64,000 nucleotides of DNA, from the NCBI RefSeq assembly GCF_000374045.1, contig NZ_KB893337.1, positions 310,172 to 374,171 on the forward strand, in the 5' to 3' direction. Below are positions 26,693 to 35,656 of the stretch, piece after piece. This DNA comes from Segetibacter koreensis DSM 18137 (GTDB lineage: Bacteria; Bacteroidota; Bacteroidia; Chitinophagales; Chitinophagaceae). The position numbers were made by a program, and so were the translations under genes. Numbering within the stretch: position 1 is the stretch's first letter; each line of letters opens with the position of its first letter. Below the pieces are notes generated by a model. It saw nothing but the letters and a program-made list of their open reading frames with translations, did not search any database and had not been told where the DNA came from.

Positions 26693-28048
26693 ATGTTATT
26701 ACCAATCAAACCCTTATGTGAACGGCAATTTGTTCGTAGAGATGGTACAAGTCTTATTTACATTCAATACTGTTACAGTTCTGAAAAACGCACTCTTTTA
26801 AATACTGAAATTGCCATTCCTCCAAATTTTTGGAACAAAAAAAAATTGTGTGTTACAAGCAATCTTCCTTCATCACTAGGGAATTTCGACCAGTTGAATA
26901 ATGAGTTATGGAGAATGGTGAGAATTGTAGAGGACATTGTTTCTTTTGCACTAAAAAATAAAATTCAAAATAGGGGCGCTTTTGTAAAGAATATTTTTCA
27001 CCCTGACTTCAACGTCAACAGCTTACTTTCTCCGGATACTAGCGATGCTGTTGAGGCCAATGAAACAAAGAAAGTTAATCAGGACTTGTATTTCCAAATA
27101 GATGACTATATCAAGTGTAAACAACAAAAAGTTACGAAAGCTACATTATGTGTCTATTCTTGCATGAAAGAACAACTGAAGGCTTATGAGGAATATAGAA
27201 AGAAAAAGATAACATTTGGTAGTTTTGATTTTGAATTTTACGAGGGCTTTGTAGACTTTTTAACTTTCGACTACGTAAAAAGAAGGAGAAAGACAATCAT
27301 TAGAGGATTAAAGCTCAATACAATTGGGAAAACAATTAAGCAACTAAGAATTTTTATTAAGGACCGTGTTCGTCGTAAAATAATAGCCCCTATCGATCTC
27401 CATGATTTTAGAATCCCGGAAGAAGAATCTGATGCTATTTACTTAACCTATGAAGAAATTGAGAAAATGCATACAGCTAACTTATCGAGTTATCCCTATT
27501 TAACTGAATACCGTGATTTGTTTGTTTTAGCTTGCTTAACAGGTCTAAGGTTTTCTGATTTTTCAATCCTTGAGCCTGAAGATCTAAGAAATGACATGTT
27601 GTATAAAAAGCAGGAAAAATCAGATCATTGGGTTGTCATTCCTTTAAGAAAAGAGGCTAAGGTTATATTTTCAGAACAATTCAAAGAAAAAATACCGCAA
27701 CTAACAAATCCGGAATTTAACCGCCACATAAAAACAATAGGAAAATTAGCTGGTCTGTGTAAAACAATAAAGTTTTCTTACAAAAGAGGAAATAAAAATA
27801 TTGAGATAATCAAGCCTAAGTATGATTGGATAACATCTCACACGGCCCGAAGATCATTTTGTACCAATGAATTTTTAGCAGGGACTCCGATAAAATTAAT
27901 TATGAATATAAGTGGTCATAAAAATGAAAAGGACTTTTACAAATACATTAGGGTCACACCTGAGGAGGCCGCACAAAAGATAAAAGAATTATGGCTGGAA
28001 AGAAATGATATGAAAACATTCGACACTGACCTAAAGAAGGTCTCATAA
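26693..28048 (+). CDS. Tyrosine recombinase / integrase of the tRNA-Asp element
   Basis: This 451-residue site-specific recombinase has an N-terminal arm-binding domain (about 1-85), a SAM-like core-binding domain (about 120-225) and a C-terminal catalytic domain. Catalytic residues are visible: the first arginine in LTGLRFSDFS (near 286), HTARRS (H-x-x-R, near 383), SGHKNEKDF (histidine near 409) and the tyrosine nucleophile in FYKYIRV (near 417). Architecture and length match integrases of Bacteroidota conjugative transposons. It lies 160 bases downstream of tRNA-Asp and points into the element, the usual arrangement at the left end of a tRNA-integrated ICE. The opposite attachment site was not seen. 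Confidence 0.92.
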   Translation: MLLPIKPLCERQFVRRDGTSLIYIQYCYSSEKRTLLNTEIAIPPNFWNKKKLCVTSNLPSSLGNFDQLNNELWRMVRIVEDIVSFALKNKIQNRGAFVKNIFHPDFNVNSLLSPDTSDAVEANETKKVNQDLYFQIDDYIKCKQQKVTKATLCVYSCMKEQLKAYEEYRKKKITFGSFDFEFYEGFVDFLTFDYVKRRRKTIIRGLKLNTIGKTIKQLRIFIKDRVRRKIIAPIDLHDFRIPEEESDAIYLTYEEIEKMHTANLSSYPYLTEYRDLFVLACLTGLRFSDFSILEPEDLRNDMLYKKQEKSDHWVVIPLRKEAKVIFSEQFKEKIPQLTNPEFNRHIKTIGKLAGLCKTIKFSYKRGNKNIEIIKPKYDWITSHTARRSFCTNEFLAGTPIKLIMNISGHKNEKDFYKYIRVTPEEAAQKIKELWLERNDMKTFDTDLKKVS

Positions 28049-28336
28049 TTTGATTCATAAGTTGGACGAGCAAGGCAATATCAAGGAGTAAAATGAAAGG
28101 TGAGAGAACAAATAATCTGAGAGTTATTTGAAGAAAAGGGGATTTAAGTAAAAAAACAAATGGACAAGGCTTTCATCATTTTTAAACCCTCTGGCCGGGT
28201 TAACATCTTTGTTTGATAAAGGGTGTAAAAAACGGTAATTATTGTAACTTAGCACGGTTCCGACCTTCTTCCAAAAAATGACATTGTAAAACAGCGCAGT
28301 AGTAATAGAAATAAAGATCTTCCATCTTCTCAGCCA

Positions 28337-28669
28337 TTATGAAATTGGTAATAGTTGTTGAATATCCTGCCAAAGAAAATAAACCCTTCGTCTAATTTTG
28401 TATGGTTTTAGTTTGCCATCCTTTATCCACTCATAAATTGTAGGTCGGGTAACACGGAAGACATTGCAGACATCAGCAATTTTAAATAAGGGGTAATAAG
28501 TTAATCCAGGTGTATCTGACACTGGGGTTGAGGGTTTTTCTTTTTTTATTTTTGAAATTTCCTCCCGTATTATTGAACGTATATGTTCCCAAAATTCCTC
28601 CTGGCTATAAGGAAACAAGATGGGCGTAGTGGTACTATTATTCATGTCCTCATTTTTTGTAATTTTCAT
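28337..28669 (-). CDS. Helix-turn-helix excisionase-type DNA-binding protein
   Basis: This 110-residue protein has a MerR/excisionase-like winged helix-turn-helix (HTH_17) in the C-terminal half: LFKIADVCNVFRVTRPTIYEWIKDGKLKPYKIRRRVYF (about 62-100). The N-terminus contains a charged helix (EEFWEHIRSIIREEISKIKKEK). Proteins of this type in Bacteroidota integrative elements help excision or control integrase. It overlaps the preceding gene by 20 bases and faces the integrase from the other strand (convergent). Confidence 0.75.
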   Translation of the reverse strand: MKITKNEDMNNSTTTPILFPYSQEEFWEHIRSIIREEISKIKKEKPSTPVSDTPGLTYYPLFKIADVCNVFRVTRPTIYEWIKDGKLKPYKIRRRVYFLWQDIQQLLPIS

Positions 28670-28967
28670 TTAAGTTACACTTCGGGTAAAACATGTGCAC
28701 CTTACTGCATTGATTCCGTTTAAAAGAAGGCTCATATCTAATATATCCGTATTCACTTAAATCCTTAATAATTTTGTGATAAGTGGCTCTTGCTGAAATC
28801 TTTGCCAACTTCATTATTTGGTAACTGTAGGCCGAAAATGGACTATTATAATCGTGATCCTTCCAATATTGAAGTAATGCTGCATATATCCCGATATGCG
28901 TAATACTTATGCGAGGGTCATCATCGATTGCGGCAAAAAATTCAGATAACGGATTTAACTGCTCCAT
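28650..28967 (-). CDS. Winged-helix-like regulatory protein of the element
   Basis: This 105-residue protein probably has a winged-helix fold: ISITHIGIYAALLQYWKDHDYNSPFSAYS, then YQIMKLAKISARATYHKIIKDLSEYGYIRYEPSF, in which a recognition helix (SARATYHKIIKDL) and a wing (YIRYEPSFK) can be read. It resembles the helix-turn-helix modules of replication or mobilisation regulators of Bacteroidota elements. It overlaps the excisionase-type gene, suggesting joint control of excision or transfer. The precise target is unknown. Confidence 0.65.
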   Translation of the reverse strand: MEQLNPLSEFFAAIDDDPRISITHIGIYAALLQYWKDHDYNSPFSAYSYQIMKLAKISARATYHKIIKDLSEYGYIRYEPSFKRNQCSKVHMFYPKCNLNENYKK

Positions 28968-29045
28968 CTCAAAAAACTTTTATACTCTTAATTGAAATCA
29001 TTATCATATTACTTATAATACAAATAAGACATGGCTTATTATAGG

Positions 29046-29849
29046 TCACATCCCATGCCTTTGCTTCCTTTTACTATTTTTGACAGCTTTAGGAAGTTCC
29101 AGGTTATCATCTGCTTCATTTTGCTTGTGGTTTTCTTTTTTGGCGTCGTGTGTTGAGGTATGGGCGTAACTCTGTGTTTCCCTTTTAGATTGCTTATTTA
29201 CAACACGGTGCATACTAGCATCGTAAACATTAATAGATTTAAATTGAGGATTTGCTTCGATGAAACATTTAACCTCTCTTCTATCATCAGTAAACGTTAC
29301 CGATTGCCTATTGCCTTTATTTAATGAATCAATCAGTCTTGATTTATCCTGTTCATTACTCAATTCTTTTATTGGATGATTTGAAAGCACTTTCTCTAAA
29401 TCGTAACCGTAATTTTGATGATAATGTTTTATTTTGAAGTTCCCGCTTGCATCAGTCTCCTTAAAATCCATCTGCATCCACGCATTATAGACCTGCCCTT
29501 CCTTATTCATCAAGTCTTTATTTACGGACCTTCCACTCATAAGGTTGTAAGCCTCTTTTAATGTAATGTTATTACCCTTATTAATATAAAAGCTTTGTTG
29601 AATGCTGTCTGCACTTTTTTCCTTTTTCATCCTTAGATCATATTTATTGAAAAAGTACATATCGCTTTGCTCCGATTTTTTGAAGTGCAGTGTAGCATCA
29701 GCAGTGTCGTTTCTAAATTTTGCTGTATGTAATATTGCAAATTCAGGAGATTGCTTTGCAATCCTTTCTTTAAGTTCATTTTCTAATGCCTCTCCAAAAC
29801 CTGTAAACTTTACCTGGTCTTTTAGGTAATCAAAATTTGTCTGGTTCAT
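29046..29849 (-). CDS. Conserved protein of Bacteroidota conjugative elements
   Basis: This 267-residue soluble protein starts MNQTNFDYLKDQVKFTGFGEALENELKERI. It continues with a pattern found in many ICE-encoded hypothetical proteins: ATLHFKKSEQSDMYFFNKYDLRM, FYINKGNNITLKEAYNLMSGRSV, and YGYDLEKVLSNHPIKELSN. The C-terminal 50 residues are polar and probably disordered. No catalytic motif is visible. It lies 37 bases after traN and is probably the last gene of the transfer operon, or a separate unit. Its role in transfer or maintenance is unknown. Confidence 0.75.
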   Translation of the reverse strand: MNQTNFDYLKDQVKFTGFGEALENELKERIAKQSPEFAILHTAKFRNDTADATLHFKKSEQSDMYFFNKYDLRMKKEKSADSIQQSFYINKGNNITLKEAYNLMSGRSVNKDLMNKEGQVYNAWMQMDFKETDASGNFKIKHYHQNYGYDLEKVLSNHPIKELSNEQDKSRLIDSLNKGNRQSVTFTDDRREVKCFIEANPQFKSINVYDASMHRVVNKQSKRETQSYAHTSTHDAKKENHKQNEADDNLELPKAVKNSKRKQRHGM

Positions 29850-29886
29850 AAAATTTAATTTTTAATTGATTGAAATTTCGAGAAAA

Positions 29887-30732
29887 TCAGAAGAGTAATT
29901 TTGCTTTTATAATTGTTCTATTTCGCACCAACAGTTGTAAATTCCTTCCCCCATTTTTCTCCATTAGCTCTATCAACAAGTACTTGTCATCAGGAATAGT
30001 AAATTTTGGTACAGCAAAAACGACTACGTTTGTTGCATCGCCTTTTATTGTTGAAGTATCACCATAAACATAGAGTGGATCCACTTGGAGTTCTTGGCTT
30101 GCTGTCCGCTTAGATTTCTTTTCGTCCTTAATAAAGAAGCGAAGCATATCTACATCATAATTGATGTTTGAATAATTTGCGATTTTAACTCTAAAAAAAA
30201 TTACATCAGTCTTAATATAAATTCCATCCAAAGTGAATTTGACGTCGTAATTGTAAGCTGTTACTCCATGTGTTTTTTTTCCTTTGCCGGCAATTCTTTC
30301 AGCGTCTATCTGTATTTCAGCTTCGTTATAAATCGGTTTTAATAAGTGTGGTTGCCCAACATGCATCCCATTTGTAAAAGATAAATTGATCACAGATGGG
30401 TTGCTTACGTAATCAAGGACGAAAGAGTAAAGCTTCCCGTCGGCTGTGATAACGCTTAGATTTGTCTGAGGAAAATTTTCTCTACCAGCCTTTACTAACA
30501 AAATATTTTCAACACCCTTAGCTTTTTGAGCCAACACATCCGCACTTCCTCTGTCTACACTTTTTATAGCATATTGAAAAATGAGGTTAGTAGTTTTATT
30601 TAAGGTTATCTTGAGAGGATAAGGTTCTATGATAGTAGGAAGAAATTCTCCGCCTGAACTTTGAGAAAATAAAGTATCGCTGGTGAAAAGAAAAAATACT
30701 CCAACTATCATTATTACACATATTCGTTTCAT
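29887..30732 (-). CDS. traN: Conjugative transposon protein TraN
   Basis: This 281-residue protein (start set at the ATG 30730-30732, which gives a signal peptide MKRICVIMIVGVFFLFTSDTLFSQ) matches TraN of Bacteroidetes conjugative transposons. It has the segment TLNKTTNLIFQYAIKSVDRGSADVLAQKAKGVENILLVKAGRENFPQTNLSVITADGKLYSFVLDY, which resembles the VirB9-like beta domain that joins the outer-membrane core of the type IV secretion system. A longer frame to 30810 exists, but it overlaps traM and adds a non-signal N-terminus. It lies directly after traM. Confidence 0.88.
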   Translation of the reverse strand: MKRICVIMIVGVFFLFTSDTLFSQSSGGEFLPTIIEPYPLKITLNKTTNLIFQYAIKSVDRGSADVLAQKAKGVENILLVKAGRENFPQTNLSVITADGKLYSFVLDYVSNPSVINLSFTNGMHVGQPHLLKPIYNEAEIQIDAERIAGKGKKTHGVTAYNYDVKFTLDGIYIKTDVIFFRVKIANYSNINYDVDMLRFFIKDEKKSKRTASQELQVDPLYVYGDTSTIKGDATNVVVFAVPKFTIPDDKYLLIELMEKNGGRNLQLLVRNRTIIKAKLLF

Positions 30733-30745
30733 TTTGGCAGAGTAT

Positions 30746-32110
30746 TTATGGTTGATAGTTGATGTTGTTGGAAAGAGATTGAAAAATTTGGGATGATGCT
30801 TTTTTTTCATCCCTAAGCAAAACCTGGTATCCTGCTTTAACGATAACTTTTATAAGTTTGGCTTTCCCATTCAATAGTGTTTTGGCAGCTTCCAATCCTG
30901 CAGTAGCGGCCTGCGCTTTAAAAGATGGATCTAATGTTGTAATTCCCATTTCTTGCATCGTCCGCTCCGTAGCCTTCTTAGCAAAATCATGAGTAATTGC
31001 TCCAGGTATATAAATGCCATCAATACCATCCATGTCAACTACAGATAATTCGACTGGGTAAAGAGAATTTTTATAACGAATACTAGTAATCTTAACTATT
31101 AATCGCTCTCCGTTTAAAGTTGCCATGCCAAATACAAAACTGTTCTTAGGAATAAGATTGCCGTTAATAAAAATTTCATCCAGCAACCTTAGCTTTACGA
31201 TTGAGCCATCGACCAGTACTTGCTGTTGATAAACAACTGCCTTAATTGCATTTTCAACAACCAGTTTCGTATCAACGTCTTCATTCAGTGCATAAAATCT
31301 ATTTGTTGTAAGCCTGGATTCATAAGCAGCTTTGTCACTTATTAACAAACTATTAAAATCATTATTAGCGTTAACATTAACTTCAAATATCTGCCCCTTA
31401 TTTGCTTCCGAAGTTTGTCGTATCCTTTCGTTCACCCTTTCAGGATGTTGAATGTCTAATATCTTTTCCATCACTCCATTTAATTCCTTCATCTCCGGGT
31501 CTTCATTACCAGTATCGGGTTTGTTTACTGTCATCATTTGCTCTAGTCGATTGATTTCAGAACTACCCATAGAAGGAAGTGGTACTCTTTCTACGTTTCC
31601 ATAATTACGGGATTTCTTTATAGACTTTGTTGAAACCTGGTTCATTACTTTATCTAATTGTTCAAGCTTGCTATAAACTTTTGCTTCATTTGAATCTTGA
31701 TCAGTACTGGCGTAAGGGTAAGCATCGATTTTGTTACTCCTGTAAGAAAATGTCGGTTTGTATCGTATAGCTGATAAACTATCGTTTGTCAACGGTCCTC
31801 TCCTTCCTGAATTTATTTCACCTGAATAGTATGGATCATTCTTGATTAGCCCCTTAAGCTTTGCAGAATCGGATTCGGCTTTTTCATAGTAACTCAACTT
31901 ATCTAAGGGCTTATCATCTTTTAAGTTGGCATCCGGCAATTGCGTGTTCAACCCTTGATTCGAACCTGCTTGTTCACGCTGACCATCATTTGTCTTTCCT
32001 CCACCTAATGTCCAAAATAACAGGGTTACAAATGGCAATACCAGTAACGGCAGTCCAAGTAAAAACTTACGTTTTCGTAACAGCTGAGGCGAGAATGTTT
32101 CTGTTTCCAT
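30746..32110 (-). CDS. traM: Conjugative transposon protein TraM
   Basis: This 454-residue VirB10-like protein of the mating-pair channel starts METETFSPQLLRKRKFLLGLPLLVLPF (ATG 32108-32110). It has one membrane helix (about 15-33), then a long polar periplasmic region with charged linkers. The C-terminal domain (about 270-410) shows AVVYQQQVLVDGSIVKLRLLDEIFINGNLIPKNSFVFGMATLNGERLIVKITSIRYKNSLYPVELSVVDMDG, typical of TraM/TrbI-type proteins. The start used removes an overlap with the preceding gene. It lies between the TraL-slot gene and traN, as in CTnDOT-like elements. Confidence 0.9.
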   Translation of the reverse strand: METETFSPQLLRKRKFLLGLPLLVLPFVTLLFWTLGGGKTNDGQREQAGSNQGLNTQLPDANLKDDKPLDKLSYYEKAESDSAKLKGLIKNDPYYSGEINSGRRGPLTNDSLSAIRYKPTFSYRSNKIDAYPYASTDQDSNEAKVYSKLEQLDKVMNQVSTKSIKKSRNYGNVERVPLPSMGSSEINRLEQMMTVNKPDTGNEDPEMKELNGVMEKILDIQHPERVNERIRQTSEANKGQIFEVNVNANNDFNSLLISDKAAYESRLTTNRFYALNEDVDTKLVVENAIKAVVYQQQVLVDGSIVKLRLLDEIFINGNLIPKNSFVFGMATLNGERLIVKITSIRYKNSLYPVELSVVDMDGIDGIYIPGAITHDFAKKATERTMQEMGITTLDPSFKAQAATAGLEAAKTLLNGKAKLIKVIVKAGYQVLLRDEKKASSQIFQSLSNNINYQP

Positions 32111-32114
32111 AACT

Positions 32115-32543
32115 CTATTTTTTGGATGATTGTGATTGAACAAGATTTTCAATGAAAGCCAGGCTGTCTAATAGACCATGTCTATTCTTAATAATGCCAT
32201 CATATATTTTCCTTCCGGAATCGCTTTGAGCAAGACTGTCTAGGTAAACTCTAAACTTTTTAATTTTTTCAAACTCATCTTTAGATATACCTATCGATGG
32301 GTTTATTTGTGTATACTCTTTAGCTATTATTTGTTTAGGTATTCTTATACTTGTAGTAAATAAGGATCGTATGGAATGGGTACCAGAAATGCTGACAATT
32401 ATTAAGTAAGCAGAAATACTAAAAGAGACTAAACAATATCCTACAAGAATAAACCTTTTAGTATTTGAGGGCAGCTTTTCAAATTGAATATGAAGGAAGG
32501 ATGAAAATCGTTCCTGTTTTTTACATATATTCAAAGGAAACAT
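32115..32543 (-). CDS. Small membrane protein in the traL position
   Basis: This 142-residue protein has one N-terminal membrane helix (about 31-54, FILVGYCLVSFSISAYLIIVSI) and a soluble helical C-terminus (KDEFEKIKKFRVYLDSLAQSD). It occupies the slot between traK and traM that holds traL in CTnDOT-like operons, and it has the expected size. The sequence itself carries no motif I can name, so TraL identity rests on position. It is 2 bases from traK and 4 bases from traM. Confidence 0.65.
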   Translation of the reverse strand: MFPLNICKKQERFSSFLHIQFEKLPSNTKRFILVGYCLVSFSISAYLIIVSISGTHSIRSLFTTSIRIPKQIIAKEYTQINPSIGISKDEFEKIKKFRVYLDSLAQSDSGRKIYDGIIKNRHGLLDSLAFIENLVQSQSSKK

Positions 32544-32545
32544 GA

Positions 32546-33163
32546 TTAACGATTTTCTGTTTTAACATCTCTGTTATCAATTGTATTCCAACGTTCTATT
32601 AAGAAGCCATGGGAATTATTATCCGACCTGCTTACATTTCGCAAATAGCCTTCTGTCACGAGACTTCTGAAAACTATACTGGTAGTTCTTATAATTTTTT
32701 CGGTTGCATAGCAACGGAAGTAGTAAGGGTATCGATTGATATCTATTTGAATACTGTCGACATTTACCTGCTGGCTAATATTACCTGAAATAATATTAGA
32801 ATAATAAGAGTTCTCTTTTAAGTTATCATAAGCTCTTTTTGCAGAACCATCAGCTAAATACAACGCTTTAGTTATGTTAGTTTGAATTACTTTTTCGTCC
32901 GGGTCGAGAGTAAAAAAATTTTGATGGAAGCTTTTAATGTGGTCCTTAGCTTCTACAATTATATTATCCTTTCTATCAGAAGCATAAGCCTCAAGCGCTT
33001 TCCCATTCGCGAGGATATACACCTTGCCCTGCATGCTGCCTACCAATCGATAACTTTTATAAAGAACAAAACCGCAAAGCATAATACTGGCAACAATTAC
33101 TATTAATGTAAACATTCGAACGTACCTAAATGCAGTATCTATATTTTTCATTTGCGTAAACAT
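32546..33163 (-). CDS. traK: Conjugative transposon protein TraK
   Basis: This 205-residue VirB8-like protein has a membrane helix (about 18-38, FTLIVIVASIMLCGFVLY). The periplasmic part matches TraK: ALEAYASDRKDNIIVEAKDHIKSFHQNFFTLDPDEKVIQTNITKALYLADGSAKRAYDNLKENSYY and later YYFRCYATEKIIRTTSIVFRSLVTEGYLRNVSRSDNNSHGFLIERW. VirB8 proteins nucleate the channel in the inner membrane. It follows traJ by 12 bases. Confidence 0.92.
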   Translation of the reverse strand: MFTQMKNIDTAFRYVRMFTLIVIVASIMLCGFVLYKSYRLVGSMQGKVYILANGKALEAYASDRKDNIIVEAKDHIKSFHQNFFTLDPDEKVIQTNITKALYLADGSAKRAYDNLKENSYYSNIISGNISQQVNVDSIQIDINRYPYYFRCYATEKIIRTTSIVFRSLVTEGYLRNVSRSDNNSHGFLIERWNTIDNRDVKTENR

Positions 33164-33175
33164 GGCTAATCTTTT

Positions 33176-34351
33176 TTATTTGCCTGAAATTTTATCTTTG
33201 AAATAGTCGCTACCCTTTGAACCCGCAACTCCGTTTCGTAACATATTAGAAGCATCTCCGTAAACATCTTTAACCATTGTCGCAGCAGACGTTGCTGTCG
33301 TGCTGGCTGCAAGCTTATTGGAAGAGCTCATAAAATTGCTTACTTTATAAAGAAGAGTATTTCCACCACCTGCATGAACAATATAATTAGCAACTGAAGG
33401 AACGGTGAGATAGCCCGCAATTCCTATTAGCATAAAGACCAGATATGCCATGTCCGTAGAGCTAAAAAATGTATCACCTGTGTCCTGCACCTGTTGAAGA
33501 TCCAGTATCAACATCTTTTCCTGAATCTTCGCTATGATTGAACCAAAAATGTTTGCGACAGGCAACCAAAGAAATGTATTAATATATCGGGCAATCCAAA
33601 CGGTAATGGTGTGTTGAAAACCATCAAAGACAGCAATTCCAAATACAAGGGGGCCAAGTATTGCCAATACAATTAAATTGAAAGTTCTTATTGTATTTAT
33701 ACAAAGTGCAGCAGCTTCATATAACAATTGTAATACTTCGCTCATCCATTCCTTAACCGAGTTTCTAAAATTGTACGAAACTTTGGCCAAGGCAAATTTG
33801 ATGTCATTGCCAATGCTTTCAAACATATCTTCTCCCCTTCCACTCTTGTCATCCGGATAGGTGTACTTATACCATTTATCTCTATCACCAAATCCAGTCT
33901 CACCTATATACATTTGCCATGCGCCAGAGGCTTTTGTCATTTCTTCCTTTTGTTTAAGAAGCACTGCTATAGATTGATCAGAATCTTTCATCATTGCTGC
34001 AGTAGCAGTAACCGTAGGATCCATTATTCCATTAATCATAGCAAGAACAGAAGGAAAGATCATTACTGCAAAACCTATTACAAAAGGCCTGAACAAGGGA
34101 TACAAATCAATTGGTTCTGCATTAGCAATATCTCTCCAAACTCTTGATGCTATGTACCATGTGGCTGCAAATCCTGCTATGCCCTGTCCCACTCCAATAA
34201 GCTTGCTGCATAAAGGCAGCATATCTTTGTATAACTGGTCCAGCACAGCATGTAATCCCTTTACGTCATCCGAGAATCCTTGTGCTTCGGATAAGACAGG
34301 CAATAAGATGCCTATTACCGCCCAAAGGGCAGATTTTCTATACATTGTCAT
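33176..34351 (-). CDS. traJ: Conjugative transposon protein TraJ
   Basis: This 391-residue polytopic inner-membrane protein is the VirB6-like component of the mating channel. It has an N-terminal signal-like helix, then GIAGFAATWYIASRVWRDIANAEPIDLYPLFRPFVIGFAVMIFPSVLAMINGIMDP, typical of TraJ. Several further membrane helices lie at about 190-340 (for example FNLIVLAILGPLVFGIAVF and MAYLVFMLIGIAGYLTVPSVANYIV). The C-terminus is soluble and polar. It sits between the TraI-like paralogues and traK. Confidence 0.92.
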   Translation of the reverse strand: MTMYRKSALWAVIGILLPVLSEAQGFSDDVKGLHAVLDQLYKDMLPLCSKLIGVGQGIAGFAATWYIASRVWRDIANAEPIDLYPLFRPFVIGFAVMIFPSVLAMINGIMDPTVTATAAMMKDSDQSIAVLLKQKEEMTKASGAWQMYIGETGFGDRDKWYKYTYPDDKSGRGEDMFESIGNDIKFALAKVSYNFRNSVKEWMSEVLQLLYEAAALCINTIRTFNLIVLAILGPLVFGIAVFDGFQHTITVWIARYINTFLWLPVANIFGSIIAKIQEKMLILDLQQVQDTGDTFFSSTDMAYLVFMLIGIAGYLTVPSVANYIVHAGGGNTLLYKVSNFMSSSNKLAASTTATSAATMVKDVYGDASNMLRNGVAGSKGSDYFKDKISGK

Positions 34352-34357
34352 TGCTTT

Positions 34358-34987
34358 TTAATAATTTATGCCGTACATATTTTTTAGGCTTTTTGCATCG
34401 TTTCTTTCCCTGGCTCTTTGTATAGCGAGTATAGCAGTGTTATCGTTAAAGTCACGAAGAAACACTAGTTTATCTTGCATTTCATTATAAATGTTATCGA
34501 TGGCTTTTAACCTGTCTTCATCCGACATGCGAAGTTTGTTTGCTGTAATTATGGTTATTAGGGCATCCAAATTTTTCAGGCTAAGATTAAAGAGATTTGA
34601 ATAAACTTTACTTAAGTAATTTAGTTCGTTCATACTAAAATTTCCATTACGACTAAACCTGGAATAAGCGCTCTTACTTTCCTTTACTATTGAAACCTGA
34701 AAGGTTATGATCTCTCTGACTTTGCGATATTTTTTTACTGCGGGACTAACAGCTAGTAAGCCATCTAAGAAAGATTTATGTAAATAAAAGTTTCCTTGAG
34801 ACAGATCTTTGATAGTATTATACCCGGTGCTTACAATAACATATCCCTTTTTTAAATTAGTTAGAATTTCCTTTAAATAAGCCAGCCTTTCTACATTCAA
34901 CAATAACTGCTGTGCTTCTTGTGACTGTGCTGATAATTGTACTAAATTTCCTACATTCAGAAATAAGAATATTATTGCTTTTTTCAT
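34358..34987 (-). CDS. TraI/TerB-like periplasmic protein, paralogue 3
   Basis: This 209-residue protein has a signal peptide (MKKAIIFLFLNVGNLVQLSAQ). It shares a layout with the two genes upstream: KKGYVIVSTGYNTIKDLSQGNFYLHKSFLDGLLAVSPAVKKYRKVREII, a region LSKVYSNLFNLSLKNLDALITIITANKLRMSDEDRLKAIDNIYNEM, and a terminus RARERNDAKSLKNMYGINY. Proteins of this type are often labelled as conjugal transfer TraI or TerB-family proteins in Bacteroidota elements. Mature parts are helical. It precedes traJ by 6 bases. Function in transfer is unknown. Confidence 0.82.
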   Translation of the reverse strand: MKKAIIFLFLNVGNLVQLSAQSQEAQQLLLNVERLAYLKEILTNLKKGYVIVSTGYNTIKDLSQGNFYLHKSFLDGLLAVSPAVKKYRKVREIITFQVSIVKESKSAYSRFSRNGNFSMNELNYLSKVYSNLFNLSLKNLDALITIITANKLRMSDEDRLKAIDNIYNEMQDKLVFLRDFNDNTAILAIQRARERNDAKSLKNMYGINY

Positions 34988-34992
34988 GACTG

Positions 34993-35637
34993 CTATTTTT
35001 CAATTCCATAAATGCTGCGGCTTGTTTCGATGTTATTTTTTTCTTTACTTCTTGCAACTGCTAAAACTTTTGCTTCATCACCGAAGCTTTTTGCAAATAG
35101 ATATTTATCCTCAAGAGTGTTATAAATACCCTCAATTCTTTCCAGCCTTTCATCATCTTTCATGTCCAATTTACCCGCTGAAATAACTGCAATAAGCTCA
35201 TCGATGTCATCTCCACAACTATTGATGAGATTAGCAAACACTTTAGAGACAAAGTCAATCTCAGATTTACTATATATGTGGTTTGTCTGAACGTACTTAT
35301 AAGTCTGTTTGTAAATTTCCAATACTTGTTTATGTAATGAAATAATATCCGCTACTTTAGAATACTCTCTTATTGTCGGATTAACATTTTTTAATGAGCT
35401 AAAGAAATCATCGTGGAGATTAAAATCACCTTTTTTTATGTTACCAATTGTTGTTAGTCCATTCCTCGCTATTACGTATCCTTTTTGTACATATCGGAGG
35501 TACACTTTAAAAGCTGTAATTTGTTCCAACAAATATTTTCTCTGTGTCTTCTTTTGCTTGAACCACTCGTCAAATGTTTGGCCTATGCTTATCTCGTAAC
35601 TAAATGTGATTAGAATAGCCAAGACAACTTTTTTCAT
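34993..35637 (-). CDS. TraI/TerB-like periplasmic protein, paralogue 2
   Basis: This 214-residue protein has its start set at the ATG at 35635-35637, which gives a good signal peptide (MKKVVLAILITFSYEISIGQ). The longer frame to 35673 adds residues that overlap the previous gene. The core is similar to paralogue 3: QKGYVIARNGLTTIGNIKKGDFNLHDDFFSSLKNVNPTIREYSKVADII, KVFANLINSCGDDIDELIAVISAGKLDMKDDERLERIEGIYNTLED, and the terminus RSKEKNNIETSRSIYGIEK. The tandem arrangement shows local duplication of one family. Confidence 0.8.
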   Translation of the reverse strand: MKKVVLAILITFSYEISIGQTFDEWFKQKKTQRKYLLEQITAFKVYLRYVQKGYVIARNGLTTIGNIKKGDFNLHDDFFSSLKNVNPTIREYSKVADIISLHKQVLEIYKQTYKYVQTNHIYSKSEIDFVSKVFANLINSCGDDIDELIAVISAGKLDMKDDERLERIEGIYNTLEDKYLFAKSFGDEAKVLAVARSKEKNNIETSRSIYGIEK

Positions 35638-35656
35638 GTTATCGTCCTTTTTTACC

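Noticed and set aside
30733-30810. Longer starts for traN, and likewise for traM (32111-32152) and TraI paralogue 2 (35638-35673)
   Set aside because: They overlap the preceding genes and place a non-signal segment before a clear signal peptide or membrane helix. Internal ATGs fit better.
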